Shown: positions 1-11,438 of the stretch, piece by piece
Position numbering within the stretch: position 1 is the first letter of the stretch
Layout of the letters: every line of letters begins with the position of its first letter
Source of the DNA: Deroplatys truncata
Lineage: Eukaryota; Arthropoda; Insecta; Mantodea; Mantidae
Length of the DNA: 64,000 bases
Direction of reading: 5' to 3'
NCBI GenBank assembly: GCA_030765065.1
Contig: CM060990.1
Coordinates: forward strand, 458,450,321 to 458,514,320
Translations under genes and position numbers: made by a program
The notes under the pieces: generated by a model
Seen by the model: the letters and a program-made list of their open reading frames with translations, nothing else
Told to the model about the DNA's origin: nothing
Databases searched by the model: none

Positions 1-1100
1 TGTCTAAAACATCACGATGAAAACAAAAATGTAAACTTATTACGACCTGCTTATTTTTGGAAAACTTAAAATCATGTTTAATAGCTATTAGTATGGCAAA
101 TTCCCCGCCTTGGGTATTACAAGTGTAGTGTTCAGATACTAGCACTTAAGTTTTACAAAAACAGAAAGCAAAGTTAATCGCTGTATACACAAGATTTTGT
201 TACTGACAGATTTAGCATATATTGTCTTCTGGCGTTGTCTCCGGTAGACCCAAAACTCAATAACACCTGTGACTGCTGTGCAGCACAAAAAGGAGACAGA
301 GAACTAGGAGGATAAACCTAGGTTTGATGGAACGCTATGGAGCTTGGCTTGAACTCAACATCATTTTAACTATGTAGTCGATTAATTTTTTTGACTCATT
401 CTGACAAAATTACAATCAACAATTAACTTTCACCCCAAAACGCGATTTTCTCCGGTAAATCGCTAATGATGATTGACAAAAATGTGCAAGCTTTACAACC
501 CAGAATGAATTACTTCAACACAGGAATTTATACAGCTTGCTAAGATATACCACCACGTTACTCGCGACAAGGAACACTTAGGAATGTGGAAGTACAACTT
601 CTGACAATTAACTTCGGAGAAAACGGCTGCGCCTGTTATCTCCAGTGGTTTTGACATAGTCGAAGAAGCGCTAATTTCTTATCTTAAACTAGTGCGGAAA
701 TGGGCCAAATACAAGGATTTTAAGGTAAATAATGAAAATGCAAGGAAGGTTTACAGAAATTATTGAATAAATAACATGGTATGGTCTATGAAAATAATGA
801 CATAAAATAGATTTTGGAACAAGATGTTTGAATGGATTCCAAGAGAAGAAGGAACAGTGTAAGATCAAAATTAACAAGAACAGAGGATGTGATTGAAACG
901 ATGAACAAAACTGAACAGAGGAAGAGAATCCAAAAAAAGTTTCCTACATACCGGAAAGGGATGCAGAAGAATATCTGGAATATTGCAAACACAAATGGTG
1001 CTGAAAGTGATGCTCTTTTTATAAGAATTTAACTTCTCTTTTCACAACTCAGGCCTGTAGAGACGGTGAACGAAACAGATGGACTGAGGCTGATTACCGT
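1..1100. other. Intergenic, no gene recognised
   Basis: AT-rich DNA with many stops in all frames. Short open stretches around 690-1030 are low-complexity Lys/Arg- or Phe/Ile-rich and match nothing I recognise. Confidence 0.5.
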
Positions 1101-1102
1101 TG

Positions 1103-1430
1103 TCGTCCTTCCGGTGTAGTGGTTACCATGCTAGTCTCTAGTTCCCGAGGTCACGGGTTCAAACCCGGTGGAGGGCGATGGACTTTTTCGGACGTAAAAA
1201 TCTTTAGCATGGATTCCTTTGGAAGGGAAGTAAAGCTCGTAGACACGTTACCCCGAAACGATGGAGGTGGGCTTGAAGCCGACGACGATGATAGGGTAGT
1301 CTATCATCTTCAATATTATTTTCTACTTCATCGATTAGATCCACACACAACGGATGTAATATTGCATTATCTGCCAGTGTATTCACTTTCCCCTGCGGTT
1401 GCAATAAATTACCGGTGAAGCATATGAGGC
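1103..1430 (+). repeat. tRNA-derived SINE
   Basis: The head resembles a tRNA: an A-box-like stretch (GTGTAGTGGTTA, about 1113) and a strong B box, GGGTTCAAACCC, at 1155-1166, spaced as in a pol III internal promoter. A GC-richer body with GACGACGATGATAGG follows to about 1320. The head resembles those of other SINEs in the window but the body differs, so it is a separate family. The 3' boundary is approximate and no target duplication was identified. Confidence 0.6.
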
Positions 1431-2685
1431 AACAACAAGTTGTTGATGCTCGTGGGGTTCATTTTTCAATGCTAGAATCTAAATACTGGGGATGCGGTAA
1501 AAATGCATCTAATGAGGAACACAGTTTTTCTTACTACAGAATGCATGAAATCACCGAAGACATGACTTAGAGCTCAAACATCCTCATTTTAGTTTCAATA
1601 AATGGAAGGAACTCACCCGTCAGCTTTGTGAATACGAATTCATCCTTCCTTGCCGATAATTTTCAAGAGTATTCGATTTGAAGTTCAAAGAGAAAACAAC
1701 TAATTCATTTCTTGAAGCATTATAAATATAAAAGAGGAGATAAGCGATCAGAGTTTCACGTTTGCTTTGCTTTGTTGTTGTTGTTTTCTTTTCACTGGTA
1801 GCACACAAAATAAGACACGCTTTGTAGATAGGAAGTGAAAACGCGTAACATTCCAAAAATAACCCAACACTTTACCAATCCTAACACTATTATGTCGTAT
1901 AAATCTGGAAAAGTATAAATGCAAAGTATGCAGTAGGTTCCATTCTGATTTACCAACAAAAGTAGATTATCCATACCCAGTCTATCTCAGCTGTCATGAG
2001 TTAGTCTTTCGGTAACTGAGTGATTTGATCATGAATCCTGGTTTATGCTCCTTTCTTTTGTGTGCTGATTTTGATCATATGCCAAAACCGTTCCCAGAAG
2101 CAGCAGCATATAGTCGCACTCTAGATATTTATTTCCTGCTTGGGAGTACTCAGAGGTACTATTCTATAAATCTTTATATTCACCTCCTGGTATGATTTTC
2201 AGATGAAACAGACCTAAAAGCTAAAGAGAGGAAATGTTAGACGAATAGAGTACAAGTTTTGTAAGTTACAGCAGCAGAAGAAGAAGACAAAACTTACTTT
2301 TTTGTGCATACAAATATTCCTAGCAAAACAACTGAGACGATACTCTAATACTAGAAAGTTTTGGTGTCTACTTTATATTTGCCAAAAGTGAATGCTTAAG
2401 GAGAGGGAAAATAACGCTGATAGAATGTTACGAATTCTAAGTATTTGTTTTTTTTTATGTAACCTATTAATTTGTATTGTTTGAGTTTCTATCAGTGTTG
2501 AAACAAATCATCAAGATGGTCAGATTTACAGGGATAATGTAGTAGTAGAAAAGGACAGTTAATTAAAGTATTCTTCCTTCCGTTCATTCACAAAATAAAC
2601 TAAATACGTAGAACAACACATTCATGCAAAAACTATGCTATTCACTCCTATTTTATAACAGTATTTTTTTACTATCTTCACAACA
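1431..2685. other. Intergenic, no gene recognised
   Basis: AT-rich sequence without a supportable ORF, RNA gene or recognised transposon. Confidence 0.5.
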
Positions 2686-2689
2686 TATA

Positions 2690-2815
2690 GTAGGTTTAGA
2701 AGGTGCTGTATTCCGCCCAAAAATTCGATATAGAGATTTCAGCGGAAATACACATTTTGAGGCCTCCTGAGTACAAAAGCATCATTTTTAGATAAATTTC
2801 TGTTTACGTGTTTGT

Positions 2816-2855
<40 letters not shown>

Positions 2856-3415
2856 TGAACAGCATAACTTAAAAACGGAATGTTGCATAAACAGCAAACT
2901 TGGCATTTAAGATTAGTACCTTCCAAAGATGCGACACAAAGGTTTCCAAGAAAATCCCTTTCCCAAACTGCGCTTTATATAGAACGTTTTTCGAATTTTC
3001 TGATTTCCTGAAAAATGACTTTAACGATTTTGATTAAAATTTCATATACTGAAGTTATTTTCATGATAAATAAAACGTATGTCTTGAATTTTCTGGGAAT
3101 AGCTTGTGAAATCCTCCTAATTTCGAAAGAAATTTATATAATTTTTCATAACTGGTAAACGTTAAGCGATAGACGAAAACATACTACACAAAAGATTAGG
3201 TCTGCGTATAGCATCCGGTCCTAAAATATTTGCCTATATATTCCCTTTGTGTCTATAACGAAATGTGTAATGCAACTATTTCGGAAAAGGTTTCTCCCGA
3301 TTAAAATGAAGTAGATAGGAAAATAAACTTTCGTAAGAATAATTTGTAATAAGCGACAGAGGATATAGAAAGTAATGTGAATGTAACACATCAGTTTTTC
3401 TTGAAAATTGCTCAA
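2690..3415 (+). repeat. Dispersed repeat family A, copy 1
   Basis: Shares an ordered series of blocks with 21395-22085, 53455-54310 and 59030-59960: GTGCTGTATTCCGCCC, then a GAGATTTCA..GGAAATACA..TTTTGAGGCC block, a GT microsatellite, GAACAGCATAACT, CCTTCCAAAGATGCGACAC, GGGAATAGCTTGTGAA, and near the end ACTGGTAAAC. No coding capacity is visible. It is probably a non-autonomous transposon or the non-coding end of a larger one. The class is unknown because no terminal inverted repeats or tRNA-like head were found. Confidence 0.65.
2817..2852. repeat. (GT)n microsatellite
   Basis: Uninterrupted GT dinucleotide run inside family A copy 1, at the same internal position as the GT runs in copies at 21.6, 39.6 and 59.2 kb. 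Confidence 0.95.
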
Positions 3416-3768
3416 TTGCTGACGTTTGCCACAGAACTCTTGGTATACGGGGAGGAAACTAGAAAATAATCAACATAGCGATAAAAATGCACATATTTAT
3501 AATTTTTATACCATAAATAAATTATATAGACCTAATTTTTACACTGTGTACCTCTAACCTTAGTATTTGTCCTTATTGTTTCCTAATGTTTATTAGATAT
3601 TATTTTTACCTTAACGCAGTTCTCCAGTTTCACCTCGCTTTTCATAACTGCAATTATTCATCGTTTTAATTAACACAGTAAACAATATTATTCATTATAA
3701 AGAGACAATATAGTGTCGCATAACATCAGAAAACTTCATTACATTGTTTCTTTTAAGTTCCAGTTATA

Positions 3769-3774
3769 ACCCTC
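3769..3774. repeat. Left candidate target-site duplication (ACCCTC)
   Basis: ACCCTC abuts the first base of the palindrome's inverted terminus. The identical hexamer begins immediately after the last base of the other terminus at 19052-19057. A 6-bp duplication is characteristic of only a few DNA transposon groups, notably Polinton/Maverick. Confidence 0.6.
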
Positions 3775-3844
3775 AGTAGAAACAAAATGCCGGTTTGAGC
3801 ACAGTAGAGAGATGCCGACAAGCGATAAAGTTCTTTGTTCTACA

Positions 3845-4000
3845 CCGACAAGCCCCGCCCCCTCCCTTTGTGTGCTCACATGCCGTCAGGTCTCGTGTCG
3901 TTAGGCCCCGCCCCCTCTCGCTTTGTGTGCTCACCTAATGCCGACAGTGTCTGTGCTAACAGGTCCTACCCCCTCTCCCAATGCGTTCTACTGTGGCGTC
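3845..4000 (+). repeat. Subterminal GC-rich direct repeats (left)
   Basis: Three imperfect units of about 53-58 bp, the first two carrying CCCCGCCCCCTC (3853 and 3906) followed by CTTTGTGTGCTCAC; the third has CCTACCCCCTC. The CCCCGCCC cores look like GC boxes (SP1/KLF-type sites) in an otherwise AT-rich element, so this may be a promoter or a transposase-binding subterminal array. The role is inferred, not shown. Confidence 0.6.
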
Positions 4001-4238
4001 ATGACTTGAGGGAATTGTTTTCTCGAGTCCTGCCGCCCCTCGGCAAATTAATTAGGTAATGTTCGTCAAACATTTTTTTTATGACTACTAAGACCTGCAC
4101 ATTGCATCCTCGAGCAATTAAGTTTTTTGAATAATGAATTGTTGACTGGAGCTTGAGTATAAGTAGTCTGCTCACGGGAACAGTCTGTCATGTAATGAGA
4201 ACACGCAGCCTTCTTCTATCTGGGGAAAGCGCTTGTCC

Positions 4239-4400
4239 ATTAGCTGAACATGTTAGACGCTTTCAACACATTAATAGGCTTTTAAGTTTACATTCTGGAT
4301 CTGTTTACATACATTAGCGAACGACCTACTTCCGCCTGGCGGTAACGGTGACCTCTATTAGCTGACCCGTTAGACGCTTTCACCCCATTAGCGAACAATG
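4239..4400 (+). repeat. Second subterminal direct repeat pair (left)
   Basis: ATTAGCTGA..GTTAGACGCTTTCA..CATTA occurs at 4239-4279 and 4357-4400 with TTAGCGAAC downstream of both. The pair is mirrored in the right arm near 18426-18587. Confidence 0.65.
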
Positions 4401-4517
4401 TCAGTAATTGTTTTCCTAAGTGCTCTGCCCAACACTCAACACTTCAGATTTTAGCGATGGAAATGATATAACAAGCAGCAGCTTCTCCAACGAGTTCCAA
4501 GTTGACCAGGATGGCCG

Positions 4518-7226
4518 GGTTCGAATTACAAATTCAGCTTCTAATAACTCAGAGACTAATTACGATAAAGACGTCAAATAAAGTTTATTACATTAATGTC
4601 ATTAGATAGTTTCTTGTGAATGTATATTTGGGTACATGGTGTCCAGGGTTCGAATACCGATAAAATGTAATTTAATTATAAATTTAATAACTCCTAAACT
4701 AATTAAGATAAAGACACCAAATAAACTTTATTGCCTTTATGTTATTAGGTAGTATCTTGTGGAGGTGTAATTAGATACCTGACGTTCAGGGTTCGAGCCT
4801 AATGTTTAAATCGTCATTATCTCAGAAACTAAGAGAGGTAGAGGAATTGACCAAAGCATGATTGATAGCTCCTATGATGGGCAATTAATACTGTATATAA
4901 TTTTTAATCAGTTGTCCTTATTTCGAATCCCGACCTTTCAATCACTTACTTATTTTTTCTCTATACTCTAGAATATGTCACTTAGATTGATGCTGTAACT
5001 GCATACAGCACCTTTAAACATATCAAACTAATATTGTAAATAATTTTGTTTCTGGTGTCCAGGGTTCGAATACCGATAAAATGTAATTTAATTATAAATT
5101 TAATAACTTCTAAACTAATTAAGATAAAGACGCCAAATAAACTTTATTGCCTTTATGTTATTAGGTATTATCTTGTGGATGTGTAATTAGATACCTGACG
5201 TTCAGGGTTCGATCCTAATTTTTAAATCGTCATTATCTCAGAAACTAAGAGAGGTAGACGAGTGAACCAAAGCATGATTGATAGCTCCTATGAGGGGTAA
5301 TTAACACTGTATATAATTTTCAATCAGTTGTCCTTACTTCGAATCCCGATCTTTCAATCACTTACTTATTTTTTCTCTATACTCTAGAATATATCACTTA
5401 GATTGATGCTGTAACTGCATACAGCACCTTTAAACATATCAAACTAATATTGTAAATAATTTTGTTTCTGGTGTCTAGGGTTCGAATACCGATAAAATGT
5501 AGTTTAATTATAAATTTAATAACTTCTAAACTAATTAAGATAAAGACGCCAAATAAACTTTATTGCCTTTATGTTATTAGGTATTATCTTGTGGATGTGT
5601 AATTAGATACCTGACGTTCTGGGTTCGATCCTAATTTTAAATCGTCATTATCTCAGAAACTAAGAGAGGTAGAGGAGTTGACCAAAGCATGATTGATAGC
5701 TCCTATGATGGGCAATTAATACTGTATATAATTTTCAATCAGTTGTCCTTACTTCGAATCCAGATCTTTCAATCACTTACTTATTTTTTCTCTATACTCT
5801 AGAATATATCACTTAGATTGATGCTGTAAATGCATACAGCACCTTTAAACATATCAAACTAATATTGTAAATAATTTTGTTTCTGGTGTCCAGGGTTCGA
5901 ATACCAATAAAATGTAATTTAATTATAAATTTAATAACTCCTAAACTAATTAAGATAAAGATACCAAATAAACTTTATTGTGTTTATGTTATTAGGTAGT
6001 ATCTTGTGGATGTGTATTTAGATACCTGACGTTCTGGGTTCGAGCCTAATTTTAAATCGTCATTATCTCAGAAACTAAGAGAGGTAGAGGAGTTGACCAA
6101 AGCATGATTGATAGCTCCTATGATGGGCAATTAATACTGTATATAATTTTCAATCAGTTATCCTTACTTCGAATCCCGATCTTTCAATCACTTACTTATT
6201 TTTTCTCTATACTCTAGAATATATCACTTAGATTGATGCTGTAAATGTATACAGCACCTTTAAACATATCAAACTAATATTGTAAATAATTTTGTTTCTG
6301 GTGTCCAGGGTTCGAATACCGATAAAATGTAATTTAATTATAAATTTAATAACTCCTAAACTAATTAAGATAAAGACGCCAAATAAACTTTATTGCGTTT
6401 ATGTTACTAGGTAGTATCTTGTGGATGTGTAATTAGATACCTGACGTTCTGGGTTCGAGCCTAATGTTTAAATCGTCATTATCTCAGAAACTAAGAGAGG
6501 TAGAGGAGTTGACCAAAGCATGATTGATAGCTCCTATGATGGGCAATTAATACTGTATATAATTTTCAATCAGTTATCCTTACTTCGAATCCCGATCTTT
6601 CAATCACTTACTTATTTTTTCTCTATACTCTAGAATATATCACTTAGATTGATGCTGTAAATGTATACAGCACCTTTAAACATATCAAACTAATATTGTA
6701 AATAATTTTGTTTCTGGTGTCCAGGGTTCGAATACCGATAAAATGTAATTTAATTATAAATTTAATAACTCCTAAACTAATTAAGATAAAGACGCCAAAT
6801 AAACTTTATTGCGTTTATGTTACTAGGTAGTATCTTGTGGATGTGTAATTAGATACCTGACGTTCTGGGTTCGAGCCTAATGTTTAAATCGTCATTATCT
6901 CAGAAACTAAGAGAGGTAGAGGAATTGACCAAAGCATGATTGATAGCTCCTATGAGGGGCAATTAATACTGTATATAATTTTCAATCAGCTGTCCTTACT
7001 TCGAATCCCGATCTTTCAATCACTTACTTATTTTTCTCTATACTATAGAATATATCACTTAGCTTGATGCTGTAAATGCATACAGCACCCTTAAACACAT
7101 CAAACTAATATTGTAAATAATTCTGGTTCTGGTGTCCAGGGTTCGAATACCGATAAAATGTAATTTAATTATAAATTTAATAACTCCTAAACTAATTAAG
7201 ATAAAGACACCAAATAAACTTTTATA
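4518..7226 (+). repeat. 415-bp higher-order tandem array (left, ~6 units)
   Basis: GTCCAGGGTTCGAATACC or its variant recurs at 4641, 5057, 5473, 5888, 6303, 6719 and 7133, a period of 414-416 bp: six full units plus a partial one that ends abruptly at about 7226. A divergent half unit begins at 4518. Each unit contains three sub-monomers of about 138 bp, each opening with a TTCGA core (GGTTCGAATACC, GGTTCGAGCC, CTTCGAATCCC). Two of them share a TAATAACTC..AAACTAATTA..GATAAAGAC block. This is satellite-like organisation. No protein is encoded. Confidence 0.85.
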
Positions 7227-7234
7227 GGGGGAAA

Positions 7235-7256
7235 GGATGCTCTCCTGAAACATTAG
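7235..7256 (+). repeat. Junction motif GGATGCTCTC..AACATTAG
   Basis: Sits exactly between the 415-bp and ~74-bp arrays. Related copies lie at about 9592, 9800 and 9830 in this arm and at the mirrored sites in the other arm. Confidence 0.55.
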
Positions 7257-7264
7257 GTCTCTAG

Positions 7265-7825
7265 ATAGAAGTATTTATAGGGGAGAGATAGGGAATACCA
7301 GGGCTGATGCTAGGCTAGTCAGATGCTAAAGGAGGGAGGGATATGCTTTATACGAGAGAGATAGGGAACACAAGGAAAGATGCTATACTAAACAGGACTT
7401 GAAGGATAGAATATGGGCGATATAGCGAACCGAGGAGAGGTATTAGGATAGGAGTTTTGAATGATGGATTAGGTGTTTATATGCGAGAGATAGGGAATAC
7501 GAGGGTCGATGCTAGGCTAGACGGTGTTGAATGAGGGAATGCATCTTATATGAGAGAGGTAGGGGAATATGAGGAGAAGTGCTAGGCTAGTCGGGAAGGT
7601 CTGAATGAGAGAGTATACGTCTATATGGGAAAATATAGGGAAAACGAAGGTAGGTGCTAGGTTGAGAGAGTCTTCAAGGAGGAAAATGCATTTATATGAG
7701 AGCGTTAGGGCATACGAGGAGAGGTGCTAGTCTAGACATGGTTTGAGGATTAGAGTATACGTTTATATGGGAGAAATATGGAAAACGGGAGAGATACAAG
7801 GATAGACAGAGATTGAAGGAGGAGG
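7265..7825 (+). repeat. ~74-bp degenerate tandem array (left)
   Basis: About eight purine-rich units of roughly 70-77 bp built on ATATGNGAGAGATAGGGAATACGAGG, with GATGCTAGGCTAGAC next and TTGAAGGAGGG closing (one degenerate unit, split here into three parts). Units are much more diverged from each other than the two arms are at the same site, so the array predates the inverted duplication. Confidence 0.7.
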
Positions 7826-7829
7826 AATG

Positions 7830-8974
7830 TAGGTTTATACTGTAATATAGAGAGTAATTCGATTATAAAACTTTTCTCATCCAGCCTTACAACACTTTTA
7901 TATACTTATTTTCTAAACCTTACAAACTTTATATTTGTTAAACAGTAGTGCGCGAGACGGAGAGGGACAAACAGTATATCGGTTTACAGTGAAGTATACA
8001 TCCTAACCTATTCCCACCTTGTTTGTTCTGGATCTTCTCATTGTCTATCATCTAACGTAAACACGTAACAAGACGTAACACAGGAAATCATACATATGGC
8101 ACATTAAAAAATAAAGGTATATATAATGAAACATAAACAAGTAGACAGAGGGTCATCGATACATAGAAAACCAGGAGTTGTATGTACTGAGACCATAGAT
8201 TAGTATAGGCAAACAACAAAGAAGTGAATTTATAGTGTAAATAGCCAAATATTTTCAAATATTATTATAGTCTAAAAGTATATAACTTAATTATGTATCG
8301 AGTATTGAGAAATAAACGTTATTCATTATTCACTAATCTCAGATCACTGCAATTGTATTGAATCAATTCACAATTGCTAATGCCATTCAACTTTCATTCG
8401 TCTCTGATACATAAACAAATTGCAAAATGGAGAAGGACGAAAGTAATAAAAAGACTCAGGCAGCAAATTTTAAGAAAGAAGAGAAAGATATATGACCGAC
8501 ATTGTTTTGGAACACAAATTAGTCTTGAAAATAAAATGACTGATAGCTCTGCTAAGCGTAAGGAAGAGACATGGAAATAAATTGCAAATGAATACAATTC
8601 TAGGTTGGAAAAGAAGATAAACAACATTCATGTAAACCAATTTTTAAAAATCAGTTTAACTGAATACATGTAAAAAAAACATATCACTTTACAAAAAGTA
8701 ATGCAGACAACATTTATTTTTTATAAACATTATCCTATTACATTACTTTACAAAAAACCATACATATTTCCTAAAGGCAAAGGTGATAGTCTAGACATTC
8801 TAAACACTCAGTTATATAATCATATACATCACACAGAAAGAGACCTGCATTATCAGTAAAAAAACTAAACATCTCAACAATGTCTGAATGATGTATTTTA
8901 TAAGTACAAGTTTTTTGATATTTCAGTTCCTGTTAACCATGGCAGTAATTGATTAACACAATTTCTCGATCCTG
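7830..8974. other. Unique non-repetitive part of left arm
   Basis: Mostly non-coding. A 68-codon lysine/arginine-rich frame at 8374-8580 and an overlapping opposite frame have no supporting motif. An AATAAA signal on the minus strand at about 8713-8718 lies 3' of the zinc-finger ORF. Confidence 0.5.
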
Positions 8975-9442
8975 TCATGCTATAACTTTAGATGCTTTCA
9001 GCTTACTTATAATTTCCTCAATCTCTTGTGTGTGACTATTATTACCAGCATCCCTCGACGCAATTAGTAACCTCAATATATTTACTAGTCTATTCGGATT
9101 TTCAAGCGTTGATATCACTGAATCATCATCATCTGAAGATTTCATATTCTCGCAACTTCCGATGTATCCAGATTTTTCACCAACAGTAGTCTCCAGTGAA
9201 GGACAGAGGCTTGATCCGGTATAACATTCCCCTCTATACATCTTCGGATCTTCAAGTGCAGGTGAGAGAGTCGATTCAGTATAACATGTTGCTCTATGAA
9301 ACTTAAATCTTGACAAAGAACGATTCTTAAAAATCCGCCCGCATACACAGCATCTAATAACGCGTTTTCCTCCATGTGTAATGTATGAAAAATCGTGTTT
9401 CTCATTCGTCAGTTGCACAGATTTTCTCGGGCAGTAGCTCAT
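8975..9442 (-). CDS. Zinc-finger-like protein, 155 aa (left-arm copy)
   Basis: ATG at 9440-9442 with A at -3, stop at 8975. Residues 31-53 contain C-x2-C-x14-H-x3-C (the CVCG knuckle, then FHRATC), a single zinc-finger-like module reminiscent of BED-type fingers found in transposases. The middle is Ser/Thr/Glu-rich with two similar ESTLSP / GSSLCP segments, then an acidic SSDDDD run. The C-terminus (RLVNILRLLI and EIEEIISKLKAS) could form amphipathic helices. There is no DDE catalytic region, so it is not a transposase. A pyrimidine tract plus AG just upstream of the ATG looks like a splice acceptor, so this may be a coding exon. The right-arm copy differs by one residue (Tyr versus His in the KM-Y/H-RGE segment). 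Function is unknown; DNA binding to the element's own repeats is a guess. Confidence 0.5.
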   Translation of the reverse strand: MSYCPRKSVQLTNEKHDFSYITHGGKRVIRCCVCGRIFKNRSLSRFKFHRATCYTESTLSPALEDPKMYRGECYTGSSLCPSLETTVGEKSGYIGSCENMKSSDDDDSVISTLENPNRLVNILRLLIASRDAGNNSHTQEIEEIISKLKASKVIA

Positions 9443-9588
9443 GCTAAAACTAAAAGAAATTAAATGAATACGTGAATGCTAACGCTCGAAGGAATTAAAA
9501 GCGAATGAATGAATTCATAACACGCACCTATGTATATATCCAGGATGAGGACGACGGAGGGAATTGCGATCAATGCATAGCAGGGAGA

Positions 9589-9850
9589 AAGGATACTCTC
9601 TTGAAACATTAGTCATCTAAACAACTATTGTTCACGGAGCCTGTAGACGTCAGGTTGAATGGGACAGACCTCAGCTTCAAATCTTTAAGGGTACGGACCC
9701 CTGGCTTTTGCCTGGCATGTATACTAAACCATCCTAACAGCGTAACATTACATAACAACGACACGTAACCAGAACATGACGAGTGCGAGCATGGAAAAAA
9801 GGATGCTCGCTGAGAACATTAGTGGAAAAGGATGCTCTCTGGAAACAGTC
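9589..9850 (+). repeat. Cluster of three junction motifs (left)
   Basis: Three variants of AAAGGATGCTCTC..GAAACATTAG begin near 9589, 9796 and 9827, the last two almost in tandem. They bracket the segment between the zinc-finger ORF and the minisatellite. Confidence 0.5.
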
Positions 9851-9867
9851 GCCATCCGCACAATGGA

Positions 9868-10135
9868 TTGTCCCTAACATTTCCAGATTTCAAAACGTTC
9901 AACATCGTGACGCGCTACTGTCATCTACATTTCGACGAAATTTTATATCCTGAATTAGTTTGATGCTCTGTATAGAACCTCAGAACATGCATTACGCTGC
10001 GTGTCCCTAGCGTTTCCAGCTCCTGAATCGTTCCAGCTAGTGGAATGCCTCTACCATCTTCATGTCAACGATCTGTTACTCTGAATTAAAGTTTGGTGAT
10101 ATGTATAGACCTGTACAACATGCATTACGCTATGT
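9868..10135 (+). repeat. Two diverged ~134-bp units leading into the minisatellite (left)
   Basis: Each unit starts TGTCCCTA.CNTTTCCAG and ends AACATGCATTACGCT; internal blocks TCTACCATCTTCAT / TCATCTACATTTC and TGAATTA.TTTG correspond. The last unit ends ACAACATGCATTACGCTATG, which is nearly the 21-bp minisatellite unit, so the minisatellite probably grew from the end of this repeat. Confidence 0.65.
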
Positions 10136-11438
10136 AACAGACTCATCACGCTATGTAACAACACAATCACGCTATGTAACAACTGATCACGCTATGTAAC
10201 AACACGATCACGCTATGTAACAACCTGAGCACGCTATGTAACAACATGATCACGCTATGTAACAACTGATCACGCTATGTAACAACCTGAGCAGGCTATG
10301 TAACAACATGTTCACGCTATGTAACAACCTGAGCACGCTATGTAACAACCTGAGCACGCTATGTAACAACATGTTCACGCTATGTAACAACATGAACACG
10401 CTATGTAACAATACGATCACGCTATGTAACAACCTGATTACGCTATGTAACAACTGATCACACTATGTAACAACATGATCACGCTATGTAACAACCTGAG
10501 CACGCTATGTAACAACATGATCACGCTATGTAACAACCTGAGCACGCCATGTAACAACATGATCACGCTATGTAACAACATGTTCACGCTATGTAACAAC
10601 ACGATCACCCTATGTAACAACCTGAGCACGCTATGTAACAACATGATCACGCTATGTAACAACATGATCACGCTATGTAACAACCTGAGCACGCTATGTA
10701 ACAACATGATCACGCTATGTAACAACATGAACACGCTATGTAACAACCTGAGCACGCTATGTAACAACCTGAGCACGCTATGTAACAAACTGAGCACGCT
10801 ATGTAACAACATGTTCACGCTAATTAACAACCTGAGCACGCTATGTAACAACCTGAGCACGCTATGTAACAATACGATCACGCTATGTAACAACCTGATT
10901 ACGCTATGTAACAACTGATCACGCTATGTAACAACATGATCACGCTATGTAACAACCTGAGCACGCTATGTAACAACATGATCACGCTATGTAACAACAT
11001 GATCACGCTATGTAACAACATGATCACGCTATGTAACAACCTGAGCACGCTATGTAACAACATGATCACGCTATGTAACAACTGATCACGCTATGTAACA
11101 ACATGATCACGCTATGTAACAACATGATCACGTTATGTAACAACATGATCACGCTATGTAACAACCTGAGCACGCTATGTAACAACATGATCACGCTATG
11201 TAACAACCTGAGCACGCTATGTAACAACCTGAGCACGCTATGTAACAACATGTTCACGCTATGTAACAACCTGAGCACGCTATGTAACAACCTGAGCACG
11301 CTATGTAACAACATGTTCACGCTATGTAACAACATGAACACGCTATGTAACAACATGATCACGCTATGTAACAACATGTTCACGCTATGTAACAACACGA
11401 TCACCCTATGTAACAACATGATCACGCTATGTAACACG
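10120..11438 (+). repeat. 21-bp minisatellite (left, about 62 units)
   Basis: Unit CACGCTATGTAACAACATGAT. Nearly all variation is in the seven bases before CACGCTATG: CATGATC, CCTGAGC, CATGTTC, CATGAAC, CACGATC, TACGATC, CCTGATT. Because 21 is divisible by 3, frames stay open for long distances on both strands as seven-residue repeats. Occasional 20-bp units (AACTGATC) break the frame. These frames are not genes. Confidence 0.95.

Larger units (their letters stand above)
3775..11145 (+). repeat. Left arm of the palindrome
   Basis: Mirrored base by base in 12095-19051. Coordinate sums of paired sites are 22826 near the tips, 23242 between the 415-bp array and the ORF region, and 23240 from the zinc-finger ORF to the 21-bp array. 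The shifts reflect one extra 415-bp unit in this arm and a 2-bp indel near 8920. In the stretches compared only isolated substitutions were seen, for example at the subterminal GC box and one codon of the zinc-finger ORF. Confidence 0.85.

Noticed and set aside
1119-1418. 99-aa ORF
   Set aside because: Covers a tRNA-derived SINE and its flank; no protein motif.
8374-8627. Small basic 68-aa protein or the overlapping 77-aa frame on the other strand
   Set aside because: The frames overlap on opposite strands, have no motif and lie in AT-rich DNA. Identity between arms is no greater than for flanking non-coding sequence.
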